Positions 1-12,100 of a stretch of DNA of 64,000 bases are shown one piece after another. Source of the stretch: Actinernus sp. WN-2022 (Eukaryota; Cnidaria; Anthozoa; Actiniaria; Actinernidae); NCBI GenBank assembly GCA_030867875.1, contig JAOWCC010001501.1, positions 23,185,036 to 23,249,035 of the forward strand. Reading direction: 5' to 3'. A model generated the notes under the pieces. The model had not been told where the DNA came from and searched no databases. It saw nothing but the letters and a program-made list of their open reading frames with translations. A program made the position numbers and the translations under genes. The stretch's first letter is position 1. Each line of letters opens with the position of its first letter.

Positions 1-31
<31 letters not shown>

Positions 32-96
32 ACGGGGTTTGAACCCGCGACCTTCCCGTTCGACAGACCACAGCTTAATCACTGAGCTAACACTGA
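1..96 (-). repeat. tRNA-derived SINE, family A, head fragment
   Basis: Read on the minus strand this is a tRNA-like head: an A-box-like GTTAGCTCAGTGATTAAG, a B-box-like GGTTCAAACCCC, then a tail with CTTAAAATAACT. The same order of blocks recurs on the plus strand at 10881-11060, so it is a dispersed family and not a single tRNA gene. The window edge cuts it. Confidence 0.75.
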
Positions 97-2554
<2,458 letters not shown>

Positions 2555-2701
2555 GATGGCAGCCATTATGTTTTGCTGGGGAAAAGGCCTGCTACACCCC
2601 ATTTAGCCAGGGAAACCAGCCGACTCTTATCGCTCTCCCACTCGGCTGGTTTCCCAGGCTACACCTCATTCCTGTTCATAACTTATATAGTGCATCCGTT
2701 A

Positions 2702-3002
2702 GAGTGGTTTCGATTGAATGTCGAAAAGTAATACGTGATTGCTTTGGTTTTGCGTTTGCCGTTAACGTTTCTATTGGCTGTGGAAAGTGTTTTGTAATTA
2801 TCACCCAATCAAGTTCTAAACTTAACCAAACAATGTTTTGGTCCGTCACGCAATCAATTTTCGTTTTAGCGAGAGTTACCCTAGATTGCGTATATACGAA
2901 TTCCCTCAGTTCGTGATTGGCTCATTGCATTTTTACTTGCTCCCGTGATTGGTTCTGTATTTACTTTGGTTTTGGTTTACGCGACTCTCTCGAAAATCGC
3001 TC
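2702..3002. mobile_element. TIR-1 DNA element, copy 1 (TA-flanked)
   Basis: Ends are GAGTGGTTTCGATTGAATG and the imperfect complement CGAAAATCGCTC. TA dinucleotides at 2700-2701 and 3003-3004 flank it, consistent with a TA target duplication. Other copies are at 15713, 31527 and 59012. Internally rich in CGTGATTGG; no transposase. Confidence 0.8.
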
Positions 3003-3079
3003 TAAATATTGTTAGTCTCGTTCTGGAGTTAAACATTTAGAAATGAGGTGTAAAACAATACAGTGTGCATGGTTCGAAC

Positions 3080-3440
3080 GGTCCTTGAAGTAATGCCAGG
3101 TCCTGGAAAAGTCCTTGTATTTCGACAGGTTAGGTTTTATCCTTGAAAGACCTTGAGTTTTTATCAAAACTCCTTGAATTTTGTTGAAACAATTTTTTTT
3201 TTTGGACTCGTGTGAGAGGACAGTAAACAGCCTCATTTTTGCCTCAAAAAGATTAGAGCAGCACTGAATGATTCATCGTGCAAACAAGTCAAAGAAAGAC
3301 TAACATCGGGTCTAAATTGCGTAGAATGTTGAGGTCAATAGTGTAAACCTGTGGTAAACAAGTCCTTGAAAAGTATGGATTGTCCTTGACAAGTCCTTGA
3401 AAAGTTCTTGAAAAGTTCTTGAAAAGTTCTTGAAGAACAA
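3080..3440. repeat. degenerate TCCTTGAAAAG repeats
   Basis: Irregular repeats of GTCCTTGAAAAGT and GTTCTTGAAAAG, densest at 3361-3435, where four occur in a row. Minus-strand reading frames here follow from the repeat and are not a gene. Confidence 0.65.
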
Positions 3441-3487
3441 GTTCTGAAATCTGTATGACCCATGACTGTTGTGAATGTTAAAATCCA

Positions 3488-3630
3488 GGGCCCGGTTGTT
3501 CAAAGAAAGGGTAACTTTAACTCTAGGATAGTTCTAAATCTGTAATTGTAATCTGTACAGTTTAACCTCGAGTTAGTGATTTAACCCCGGAGTAGCGCTT
3601 ACCCTTGCTTCGAACAACACAACCGGGCCC
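3488..3630. mobile_element. TIR-2 element, copy 1
   Basis: Ends GGGCCCGGTTGTTC and GAACAACACAACCGGGCCC form a terminal inverted repeat; the interior is AAC/GTT-rich. A second copy in the opposite orientation is at 8499-8630 and a fragment of one end lies near 37858. Confidence 0.8.
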
Positions 3631-4170
3631 AGACCAGGCTAGTATTGTGCCGGTACATGTGTCCGTAGTCATCGCGTACAGCGGTTATGTGCAAATACGA
3701 AACTGGATGCGCGAACCTTCAAAGGGCTTCACAGTGACGCAGATGTCATTCGATGTCTTCTTTGGGCGGTAGTAGTATTAGTGTTCTAGCATTAAGTTTC
3801 AGATAGTTTTCAAAATCTTGATTATTGGTATAAACCCATTCGAAAAATGGCGTACAAATGTTTCCACGAGTCCTCAACAAGTCCTCAACAAGAGTTATTT
3901 AAATTGGATTTTATTATTCGAATGGTTTACGTCGAGATTACGATCCCTTCAGAAATATCTACGATTTATGACAGTCTGGTACGAGACAAGCTCGATACAA
4001 AAACAACAATGCTGCATAGCTTTCTTTTCTCTTCGCTTTTTGTGGACTTGAAGAAGAAGGCTCTGTTCGCAGGGTAACTAGCAAAAAAAAACTAAGTTTT
4101 GTTTCCTCCTGGGCCTGAACATGCCGCAGCCATGCGAGAAAGGTCAATTCAGGATATGCTACTGAGTGGA
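3631..4170. other. intergenic, no gene seen
   Basis: Contains one copy of the end CCCATTCGAAAAATGGC (3836-3852) that also forms both ends of the element at 32354-32741. Otherwise nothing recognised. Confidence 0.5.
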
Positions 4171-4494
4171 TGGCTTAAAGGAGCAGTGTCACGATTCTGA
4201 TTGGTGGTTATAGACAATGGCAAAATCGCGCTATGTCACGCGCCGCTGCAGATTTCCCTTTCGATTGAAATAAATAAAATGCTGCTTTATAAAAATATAA
4301 CATCAAACCTAACCATATAATACTGAAGTATAGTTTTAAAGCAATTTCGGCTCGAGATATCGTGCAAATACGCCGATGCAAGCGGATTACTCACGGACTT
4401 CTACTTCTGTCACATCTTTTGATTTCTTGTCCGCCTGACACATTTTCAAAACTTTGGGCATGAATACTAATCGTGACACTGCTCCTTTAAGCCA
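4171..4494. mobile_element. TIR-3 element, short form (324 bp)
   Basis: Ends TGGCTTAAAGGAGCAGTGTC and its complement. The same end type (TTAAAGG, GTGTCACG) occurs on a 978-bp copy at 61075-62052 and a 1.9-kb copy at 33386-35282. No coding. Confidence 0.8.
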
Positions 4495-5121
4495 AATTGT
4501 TTTTGAGGATAGTTTTTAGGGTAACGCGCTTAATTAGAAAGTATCTGTAAGTAGGTTCTTTGTGTGTTGTGTGTGGCATGTGCTGGTACCTAAAATTCTT
4601 TACCTTGTACATTCATTGTAAATTATTCCATGTGGTTATCGGTTACTTTAATTTCGTCTGATAATGAAAATAAATGGAGTTCAAGCAATCTAGTGTCCTT
4701 TGGGGAAAATGCCATAACATTCTGCCAAACAGAATTTTACAGCAACTGCCCAGTTTCTCGTTTTCTAATTGGCTGATTTCCTTTGGAAGTAAGACTGCAT
4801 ACCACCGTTGATTACGTGGTCCTTTGCGCAAGATTGCGTAATAGCGCAACCTAGAATCACTTTTACTCTCAATTTTCCTTTTCTTCTTGGCCCAACCGCT
4901 TCACTATTTTTGGTTTGTTGTAGAAAAAAAATGTCCTTATTTATGATGAATGTCCCATGAGATGACCACGTTTTACGTCGTCTCATGGTCAAAATGTATT
5001 GTGGATTCACTCCACATAATTTTGACCATGCGATAACGCAAAACTTGGTAAATATATGGAACTATCGTAAATTTATTAATGAGATGGCGGCTTTACATTT
5101 GACCACGATCCCTTGCGATAC
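4495..5121. other. intergenic, no gene seen
   Basis: AT-rich; a short inverted pair around 4960-5020 (ATGAGATGACCACG and CTCATGGTCAAAA with later TTTTGACCATG) is the only structure noticed. Confidence 0.5.
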
Positions 5122-5341
5122 TAAAGGTCGGTACACACGAAGGGACAAGTCACGGGGACAAATCCCTTGTTGCGAACACACGAAGGGACAAGTCCCCTCG
5201 TGTGAACTAGGAAAAAATTGTCCCAGGGACTTGTCCCCTCAATTCAAACCAGTTTGATTTGAAGGGACAAGTCCCGGGGACAAAATTTTGTCCCCGCGAC
5301 AATATTTTTCCTAGTTTTTCCTTCGTGTGTGCCGACCTTAA
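5122..5341. mobile_element. TIR-4 element
   Basis: Starts TAAAGGTCGGTACACACGAA and ends with the near complement TTCGTGTGTGCCGACCTTAA. The inside consists of further palindromes of GGGACAAGTCCC. Single copy in this window; non-coding. Confidence 0.8.
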
Positions 5342-5487
5342 CAGTCCAACTCGAAGAAGTCGTTTAGAGTGAATTTCGTTTGAGTGAGCAAGTAACTGCT
5401 GACCTGCTGTTATTGTTGTCGCAACATGAATTAAATAAAGACAAATGCAATCAATGTTTCTTGAACTTCGTTAAGTTGACTTGCAGC

Positions 5488-5615
5488 ACGGTTACCCATT
5501 GTTTTTGTCCTCCAATCGAATTGCAGAGTTACGGTACAGTAAGTTAGCACGGTTACGGTAAGCTATGGACATGCTGTGTTCTTGTAACACCTGATACGAA
5601 ATCCGCGCTATCTCT
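5488..5615 (+). repeat. dispersed repeat, second copy
   Basis: Carries GGTTACCCATTGTTTTTGTCC, a CCAATCGAATTGCAGAGTTAC block, GGACATGCTG and ATACGAAATCCGCGCTATCTC in the same order as 2213-2350. Confidence 0.6.
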
Positions 5616-6418
5616 GGAATGACTGCATTACATCAGTTTTTCCCTTGTTTTTCGGGTTAAGGCGAGAGAAGAAAGGTTCCGCTCTTTCTCGGTGTCGGGT
5701 CAGCGTCCTCAAATTAAGAACTACTACAGCAAAACAATACAAAGAACTAAACCCAGAATACAATGTCATTGTTTTGGAATTTCACCAAGAAAAAGCCGAA
5801 GCTAGATATAATTTTTACTTTCTTATACCATGTACAGTGTCTAGCTAAAAGTCTATTCATTGCCATGCTGATGGCACGAGGGAGGTGGGGGGAGATGACG
5901 TGCGAAAGTTAGACTGCATTGACTGAAAACAACTTGTTATTGCGGACATCCGTCGGGCCCAGCAAAAACGTTTTATTCTTTAGACTTGTTATAGCGTACA
6001 CACAAAACATTTAAGACTTAAATATTCTATTTTTTTACAAGCAGGAAAAAAATATCCCTAAAATGGCGTTCTATCTATCCTCCTTCGATTCCTCTACTTC
6101 CCCGTATAGAAACAGAAAATTGCGCGCGTTGTTTAGCTATAGTTAGGAGAATTTACGTTTTAATTATCAAATTACAAAGCGTCTTTTTATTTTTTGAGCT
6201 CGGTGATTTGATATTTTTTTGCCGTGTTCCATACAGCTCTCGCCGAAACACTACCATGTGGAAGTCTGGAAGAACTCGAAATAGGAGACGTGGGCCACTC
6301 GCACATAAGGCGGCTTATGTCACATCCATTTCTCGTTCTTCGGAAAAGCGTTTTTATTACTCCATAGAAGCTCGAAATATGTTTTATATTTAATAGTAAA
6401 GGCAAAACCTTTTATTTA
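5616..6418. other. intergenic, no gene seen
   Basis: The longest plus-strand frame here (5645-5848, 67 codons) has no recognisable domain or splice context. No repeat recognised. Confidence 0.5.
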
Positions 6419-6594
6419 TAGACCCTTTCAGCTTGCCTGTTTGTTGCCCCATTTCAGACCACGTGACTTTCCTTGACTACTTTTTCGTTTTTCTGTATCC
6501 CATGAGGAAATATACCAATTTCTATAATTGGAAAACAAGGCACTGAATCGTCTGGAGAAGTATCACGAGGTCTGAAATGGGGCAACAAACAGGC
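6419..6594. mobile_element. TIR-5 element, copy 1
   Basis: Left end CTTGCCTGTTTGTTGCCCC, ATTTCAGACCACGTGA; right end is its complement, ending GGGGCAACAAACAGGC. A more complete copy is at 25871-26060. Confidence 0.8.
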
Positions 6595-7105
6595 ACCCAA
6601 TTGCTGATATTACAGTTTGGTCCACGAATAGCAGTTTCAGCGGAATTGACCGGAATGCCTCACTTCGACGTACATATAGAATGGTGGTTTCAATGGCGCT
6701 TCATTACATCGAAGACAGGCGTTCGGATCAATACAAAGGGTCAATACCGCTGAATCTGATATTCGTAGACTCGACCGTAAATATGCTGCACAAACTGTCC
6801 CAAACCCTAAAATAACCCTGACACTACATTTAAAAAACACCATAACCGTAAACAATGGGTGCTCACTAATTCAGAGTGTTTAGAGGTAGTCACTAATTTT
6901 GGGAGTTTTAGAGCTAATCACTAATTTAGGCTATTGTCACAGCTACATGAAGTAGTAGCCATCTAATTTGCACAAATCCAAAAACTCTGTATCTAATATG
7001 CATCAATACAGGAGTGCTACCAAACATGATGGGTTGTGAGACCTCCCTTCGTAAAGACTAACCCACCAGTGAAATCCGTATGAAGACTCGAGGCCTTTTA
7101 TCGGG
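6595..7105. other. intergenic, no gene seen
   Basis: Weak near-repeats of TCACTAATTTAGG at 6867-6930; nothing else recognised. Confidence 0.45.
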
Positions 7106-7480
7106 TATACAAAGTGGTCATGTGATCTATTGGGGGGGAGGACTCTCATATATAAGGGGGCGGGGATGCTCGTACCTTTTAGGGGTCAAAATCACAGGTT
7201 TTGGTACAACTGTGAGGATCTGGATAAAGATTCGCTGTGAGGGCCCTACGATCAAACGCAGACATTTTTATGTAAAGCAGTACCTTTTAGGGGTCGGGTG
7301 TCAGTTGAACACAAAACTGTTATCATATGGTTTTTATTGTCACATAATTATATGTAGTATATTATTTAATACAAGTTTTAATCTTGGTGCGTTTTTATTG
7401 GTACATTTTAGGGATCAAAATTAGCTTGAGTCACGCCCATTTAGTATACCTCTTAGGGGTCGAAACGAAAATTTCCGACG
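7106..7480 (+). repeat. TACCTTTTAGGGGTC dispersed repeat, copy 1
   Basis: G-run (TTGGGGGGGAGGACTC), GGGATGCTCGTACCTTTTAG, GACATTTTTATGTAAAGC, AGTACCTTTTAGGGGTC and CTTGAGTCACGCCC in order. The same blocks in the same order fill 63690-64000. Reading frames inside are incidental. Confidence 0.8.
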
Positions 7481-8098
7481 AGCAGACAGACAGTATTTTA
7501 TTTGGAGGTTTGTACGAACGTGTACATCAACTTGAATCCAAATATTTTATACAGTATATCTAACTAAGATTGTTTTTCCTTATCTCTAAGAGAAAAACAG
7601 TTAAATATGTATTTCATTAAGAGGAACAGCTGATCGTCTGACATTCTTTTTCGATTGATATTAAGGGAGCTAAATTGAGCTAATAATTCGTTCCTCAAGT
7701 TGTTATATAAAGGGCATTTAAATAGATAGATTAAATTAGATTAGGTTATTAGATTGAATAGATTAACTAGGTTTTAAGTGTACCAACATCATTGTAAAAA
7801 GCATTGAGACTTCGGTTTTATGCGTTCTCAAGAACTTTTTTTTATTATCTTCACTGTCTCATTGGGGCACTGAAACAACTTCTTTCTTCAGGTTTTTTAT
7901 AACCACCTGAGTAGGTTCGAGGTTAGGTGGACAACATTTAAGTCTTGGTCTAACCAGATATTTCCAAAACCAATTTTGGTTTGCATGTCTTTGGTTTTAG
8001 TGCTCCAAAAAGCTTTTTTGGTCTCTTATTTCATGTCAGAGTACATATCACAAGAGAGTTTGGGTGGGGCATCTGGGTTTGCTAGACTGGACCAAAAT
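7481..8098. other. intergenic, no gene seen
   Basis: AT-rich; TTAGATTAGGTTATTAGATT near 7737 is low complexity. The sequence next to the LINE fragment may be its 3' end. Confidence 0.4.
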
Positions 8099-8344
8099 TT
8101 AATACATATGAATATGTAGTGCAAATCTCCCCAGTTCTGCTAGACAGGCAGAGTTGCTTGCGTATTTTCCGACCCCAAGTAACATCTTACAAAACGTAAT
8201 ATGTACACCTTCTATTATATCATCGGGCTTATCGGTCCCCCAAACTTCGCTTCCATATAATAGAATTGGTTTTACTAGAGATTCAAAAAGCTTGATCGTA
8301 AGGCATGGATTATAACTAAAAGAAGGGCCCATATATTTCTTCAA
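8099..8344 (-). mobile_element. non-LTR retrotransposon (LINE) fragment, end of reverse transcriptase ORF
   Basis: The minus-strand frame gives LFESLVKPILLYGSEVWG, a Cys-Lys-Leu-Leu-Gly-Val stretch and LAELGRFAL. This is the typical block after the reverse-transcriptase domain (thumb and C-terminal part) of CR1/L2/RTE-like LINEs. Only about 80 codons remain; upstream domains are absent, so it is a dead 5'-truncated or fragmented copy. Confidence 0.8.
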
Positions 8345-8498
8345 CTTAAATGGCTCATGAATAGCTTTTGAAACACATACAGTATATTAAATTGGACCAA
8401 GAATCAAGTTCAATTTTCAAGCTCGTTAAACTTTCTTACGTTTCGCAAGCTTAATTTCCTATTAACCTCCTGCGATTAATCGTTTGTATTCCGATCCA

Positions 8499-8630
8499 GG
8501 GCCCGGTTGTTCGAAGCAAGGGTTAGCTATACCCCGGCGTTCAATCACTAACCCGGAGGTTAAACTTTACAGAATACAATTACAAATTTAACGCTATCCT
8601 AGGGATAAAGTTATCCTGGCTTCGAACAAT
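8499..8630. mobile_element. TIR-2 element, copy 2
   Basis: Begins GGGCCCGGTTGTTCGAAGC and ends CTTCGAACAA, with the outer GGGCCC of the right end lost. Internal order is the reverse complement of 3488-3630. Confidence 0.78.
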
Positions 8631-8766
8631 GAACCACCCTCTCTGAACAACGCCGACAATGGGCTGTTATCGCAGTTCGGCCATCTTGGATAAAACAATA
8701 TTTTTGGCCCCGGTAGCCTCGCACTGGTTGGTTTCAGAACGAGTTTACCGGACGAAAACAAAGGGT

Positions 8767-8772
8767 TTTATT
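8767..8772 (-). terminator. candidate polyadenylation signal of cPLA2
   Basis: On the minus strand this reads AATAAA, about 80 nt after the cPLA2 stop codon. Position and sequence fit, but no transcript evidence is available. Confidence 0.45.
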
Positions 8773-8849
8773 CTCCTGGGACTCAACATGGCCGCCGTGC
8801 GATAAAAGCCCAACTCGGCATCTTGAGTTCATTCGTTCCCAGTCCTCTC

Positions 8850-9103
8850 TCAGAAGAGCGAGCACTTTCCTCCCTTGTTCTTGCTGCTACGCTTGGCCCC
8901 ATTCCTCTTCCTCTCCACGCACTCGGCCATGACGTCTTTGATAAGACCTTCGCATAACAACGTGTTGAACTCCGTCAATTGCGTCAGACGATCAAATGGC
9001 TCGTTGGGGTAATGAAAGTTGAATGTGCTGTATGATTTCTTGGGGTCTTCAAAAATGGAGAATTGGGCTTTCTTTTTGTCTTCTTCCGTGTCTCGAGCCA
9101 CGC
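8850..9103 (-). CDS. PLA2G4A: cPLA2 exon 15 (C-terminus)
   Basis: Acceptor TTTTCCCTTCAG; stop TGA at 8852-8850. Encodes VARDTEEDKKKAQF, STFNFHYPNEPFDRL, FNTLLCEGLIKDVMAE and the tail NGAKRSSKNKGGKCSLF. The first part aligns with the end of vertebrate cPLA2; the tail does not and ends in Cys-Ser-Leu-Phe. Confidence 0.94.
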
Positions 9104-12100
9104 CTGAAGGGAAAATATGAGGGATATCGCTAGTGCGTCAGCAGAAAACTATTATACTTTACAATATGTCATACTTTGGTTTTCTTTTGTCCCAGGAAAC
9201 GCCGAGGTTCGAGGGGAAACTAGTTTTCGCCCAAACTGAAAGAAAACAAAGGCAAGCGGCCTCTTTCTAATTTGATGTACGTACATAAAATTGTTAATTT
9301 ATTTTATTACATTTTTGCCTTCCCTAAGTCATTTTGTGCAGTTAAAAATAAAATTGGTGTGCGCGAACATTCTTCTTTTTCGTGTCTAAATCAGGAATAT
9401 CATCATTTTTATGCTGTTAAAGATATGTTAATCACATGCGTGACGTCAGTTGATTTGCACATTTATATTCATAAAAGTAAAAATATGGCCGACGGCAAGG
9501 TTTCCTTGAGAACAAATATGACAGATGGCAAGGCCCCTCTATAGCCATAGTTAGAATGAAAATGAGACAAAACGCACTGTATGTTGTAGTCAGTTTACGG
9601 AGACGAATATAGATGTGAAAATCAACTGACGTCACACATGTGATTAGCATATCTTTAACGGTATAAAAAATGTCGCACGATATTCCTGACTTTGACACGA
9701 AAAAGAGTCATGTTTGCGCTCTCCAATTTTATTTTTAATTCCACAAAATGACTTAGGGAAGACTAGAATTTAATAAAATAAAAATATATATTTTTAATTC
9801 GTATACACATTAACAGGTTTCTTAATTTGTAATTCACTGTGAGCTTACTAAGTTAGACAATTATTTACTAAAAACGTTGAAGCCCTCGAACACTTGTATT
9901 TGAACTCCGGAGCCTTCGTTCTTATCAGCCAGCGGAGCATAACGATTTGCCGCGGTGTGCGCGCGCATACACTGACCTGGTGTAGAGAATTCCATGAAGG
10001 TCTTGTTGACCAGGACGAAGTGCATCACTACAGGACAGGTGGGGTCGGTAGGATGACGGAAAACGTAGCATTCCTTCAGACCTTCGGCCTCGTACTGCTC
10101 ATGCGCATTAATGGGAGGGAAGGGCAAGTTGTTCTTCTTGGCCCAGTCCTCTGCCAGCAGAAGTTCCTATCGCCAAATTGTACGTGTCATGGACAAGTTA
10201 TGACTGGTTATAAATTAGTATCAAGCGTTTAAGAGCTTCTTGAATTGCAAAACAGGCTATGTAGCAACTCTGGAATATCAACCCCCCCCCCCCCCCCCCC
10301 CCCGCCTTATGGGTTTTTCTTTCGGACAAGATCGATATCGGGATACCTGTGGCCTATGGTCAAGGTGATAGGTGAAAAAATACCTGTAAAACACCCTGAA
10401 CAAACGCCAGCAGGCTGTCATATTGCATATTTAAAAAAGGACGAAGTACGAGATCGATAATAGAGCAGTTTATCATATTACCCATACGCCCCCGCGCGCG
10501 ATTTCCTTTCAAACTCATTTACATACGTCAAGTGATGGGGGCCATACGTGTTTGGCGTGAGCGTGCAGGAAAAGCCGCCCGACCCTGCTCGATTTTATGC
10601 TTGTTGTTTTTGCCATTATTAAAACAAAAATAAGTGGTCACATGATAAGAAACGTATTGAATGAGTTACGTCGGCCCGAATGGGAAAATAGTTGGCTCTC
10701 GGCAGGCTCTCGGTCATTTTGTATATGGACCTCGAGTCAATTATTTTCCCCTCCAGCCCGACATAACTCAGTCAATTGCAATAAGTACCTATTCCTGCAC
10801 ACTACTGCCCGTTAAGCTGCAAAGAATTGCAGACATCTCCCGTTTTTCGTAAAGGATAACACAAAAAGTGAATTGTATCCGCCTCCCAGTTAGCTCAGTG
10901 GTTAAGCGTCAGTCTGTCGAGCAGGAGGTCGCGGGTTCAAGACCCTGGACACTCAGGATCTTAAAATAACTGAGTAGAAGGTGCTTCCTTTACATAATAC
11001 AGTAAACGGTTAGACCTTCACGTCTTCTCGGCTAAGGACGTAAAACCGTAGGACTAGTGTCCCCAATTAGCTGCAAAGCTAAATACATTGACACTTAAAT
11101 GAAGTCACTTACTTACCCTCAGTGGGCAATACGAACGTATAAAAAGTAAATTGCTTTATTCATTCCATAGTCACCTTACCTTGAAAGGAGTTTCATCGTC
11201 CTTATCTCGAGCACTGAAGTCAAATGACAAATACAGGTCTACGCCTCTTTCTGGCCGCAGTAGAGGTGGGTAGGGAGAGTTGAACACCAGGCCGCTATCA
11301 ACTAAGAAGATCCTCTTGGTATCCGACACAAGTTGTTTGTAGGCCACTGCATCCACGTCATCGGCTGGAAATTGCAACAACAAAGCCCGACACTGATTAA
11401 AGTGCCCCTAACGCCATTTTGTTATATTTCTTAACATAAATTCTTATAATATTTTGAGTAATTCTGCGAAAAAGTTTTTGCTTGAATCCTGGGTCGAGCC
11501 ACAGTGACTAACAACCTGCCATTATTGGCTCGCTACCCTAGAGGCCCTGTTAGGGTTTTAGGATTATGGATTATTAGGCTTTTTAGAGAAGGGATACGGA
11601 TTATTGGCAACTAAATAAAAAGATTACGGATTATTGGGTTGGATTTTAGGATTACGGAAATTATCACATCGATGACTTTTACATAAAAGAGTCATAAAAA
11701 GATTGACGCATATCCCTCTCCAGTCTTCGAAATACAATTATCGTCAAAATTCCGAGCCCGCGATGCCTCGCGGGAGGCGCCAATCTCGTTCCCAGGGTCT
11801 TCTGGGTAATATTCAAGATGGCGGGTCGCTCGTGTATTGTCAAACCAATAACACCTGGGAACGAGGTTGTGAACTTGTGATCAGTTGTGCGTTGTGCATG
11901 TGAAGGCCGCAAAAATGGTGACAGAATAATGGCATCTGTGACATCGCTGTTGAACCCTCTCCTACTGGAAGTCACTGGAGCTATCTATAAGCTCGAACAA
12001 GATCGGCCAATCTCAAAATGGTCTTTTATTATTTCTGCTCAACCACAGAATATGCGTAGAAATCACGGCATAGCAGACAGGGGCAAGGAGCTTGGAATGC

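Noticed and set aside
10881..10960. tRNA gene on the plus strand
   Set aside because: A and B boxes are present, but arms pair poorly and the head recurs at 1-96 with a shared non-tRNA tail, so it is a SINE.
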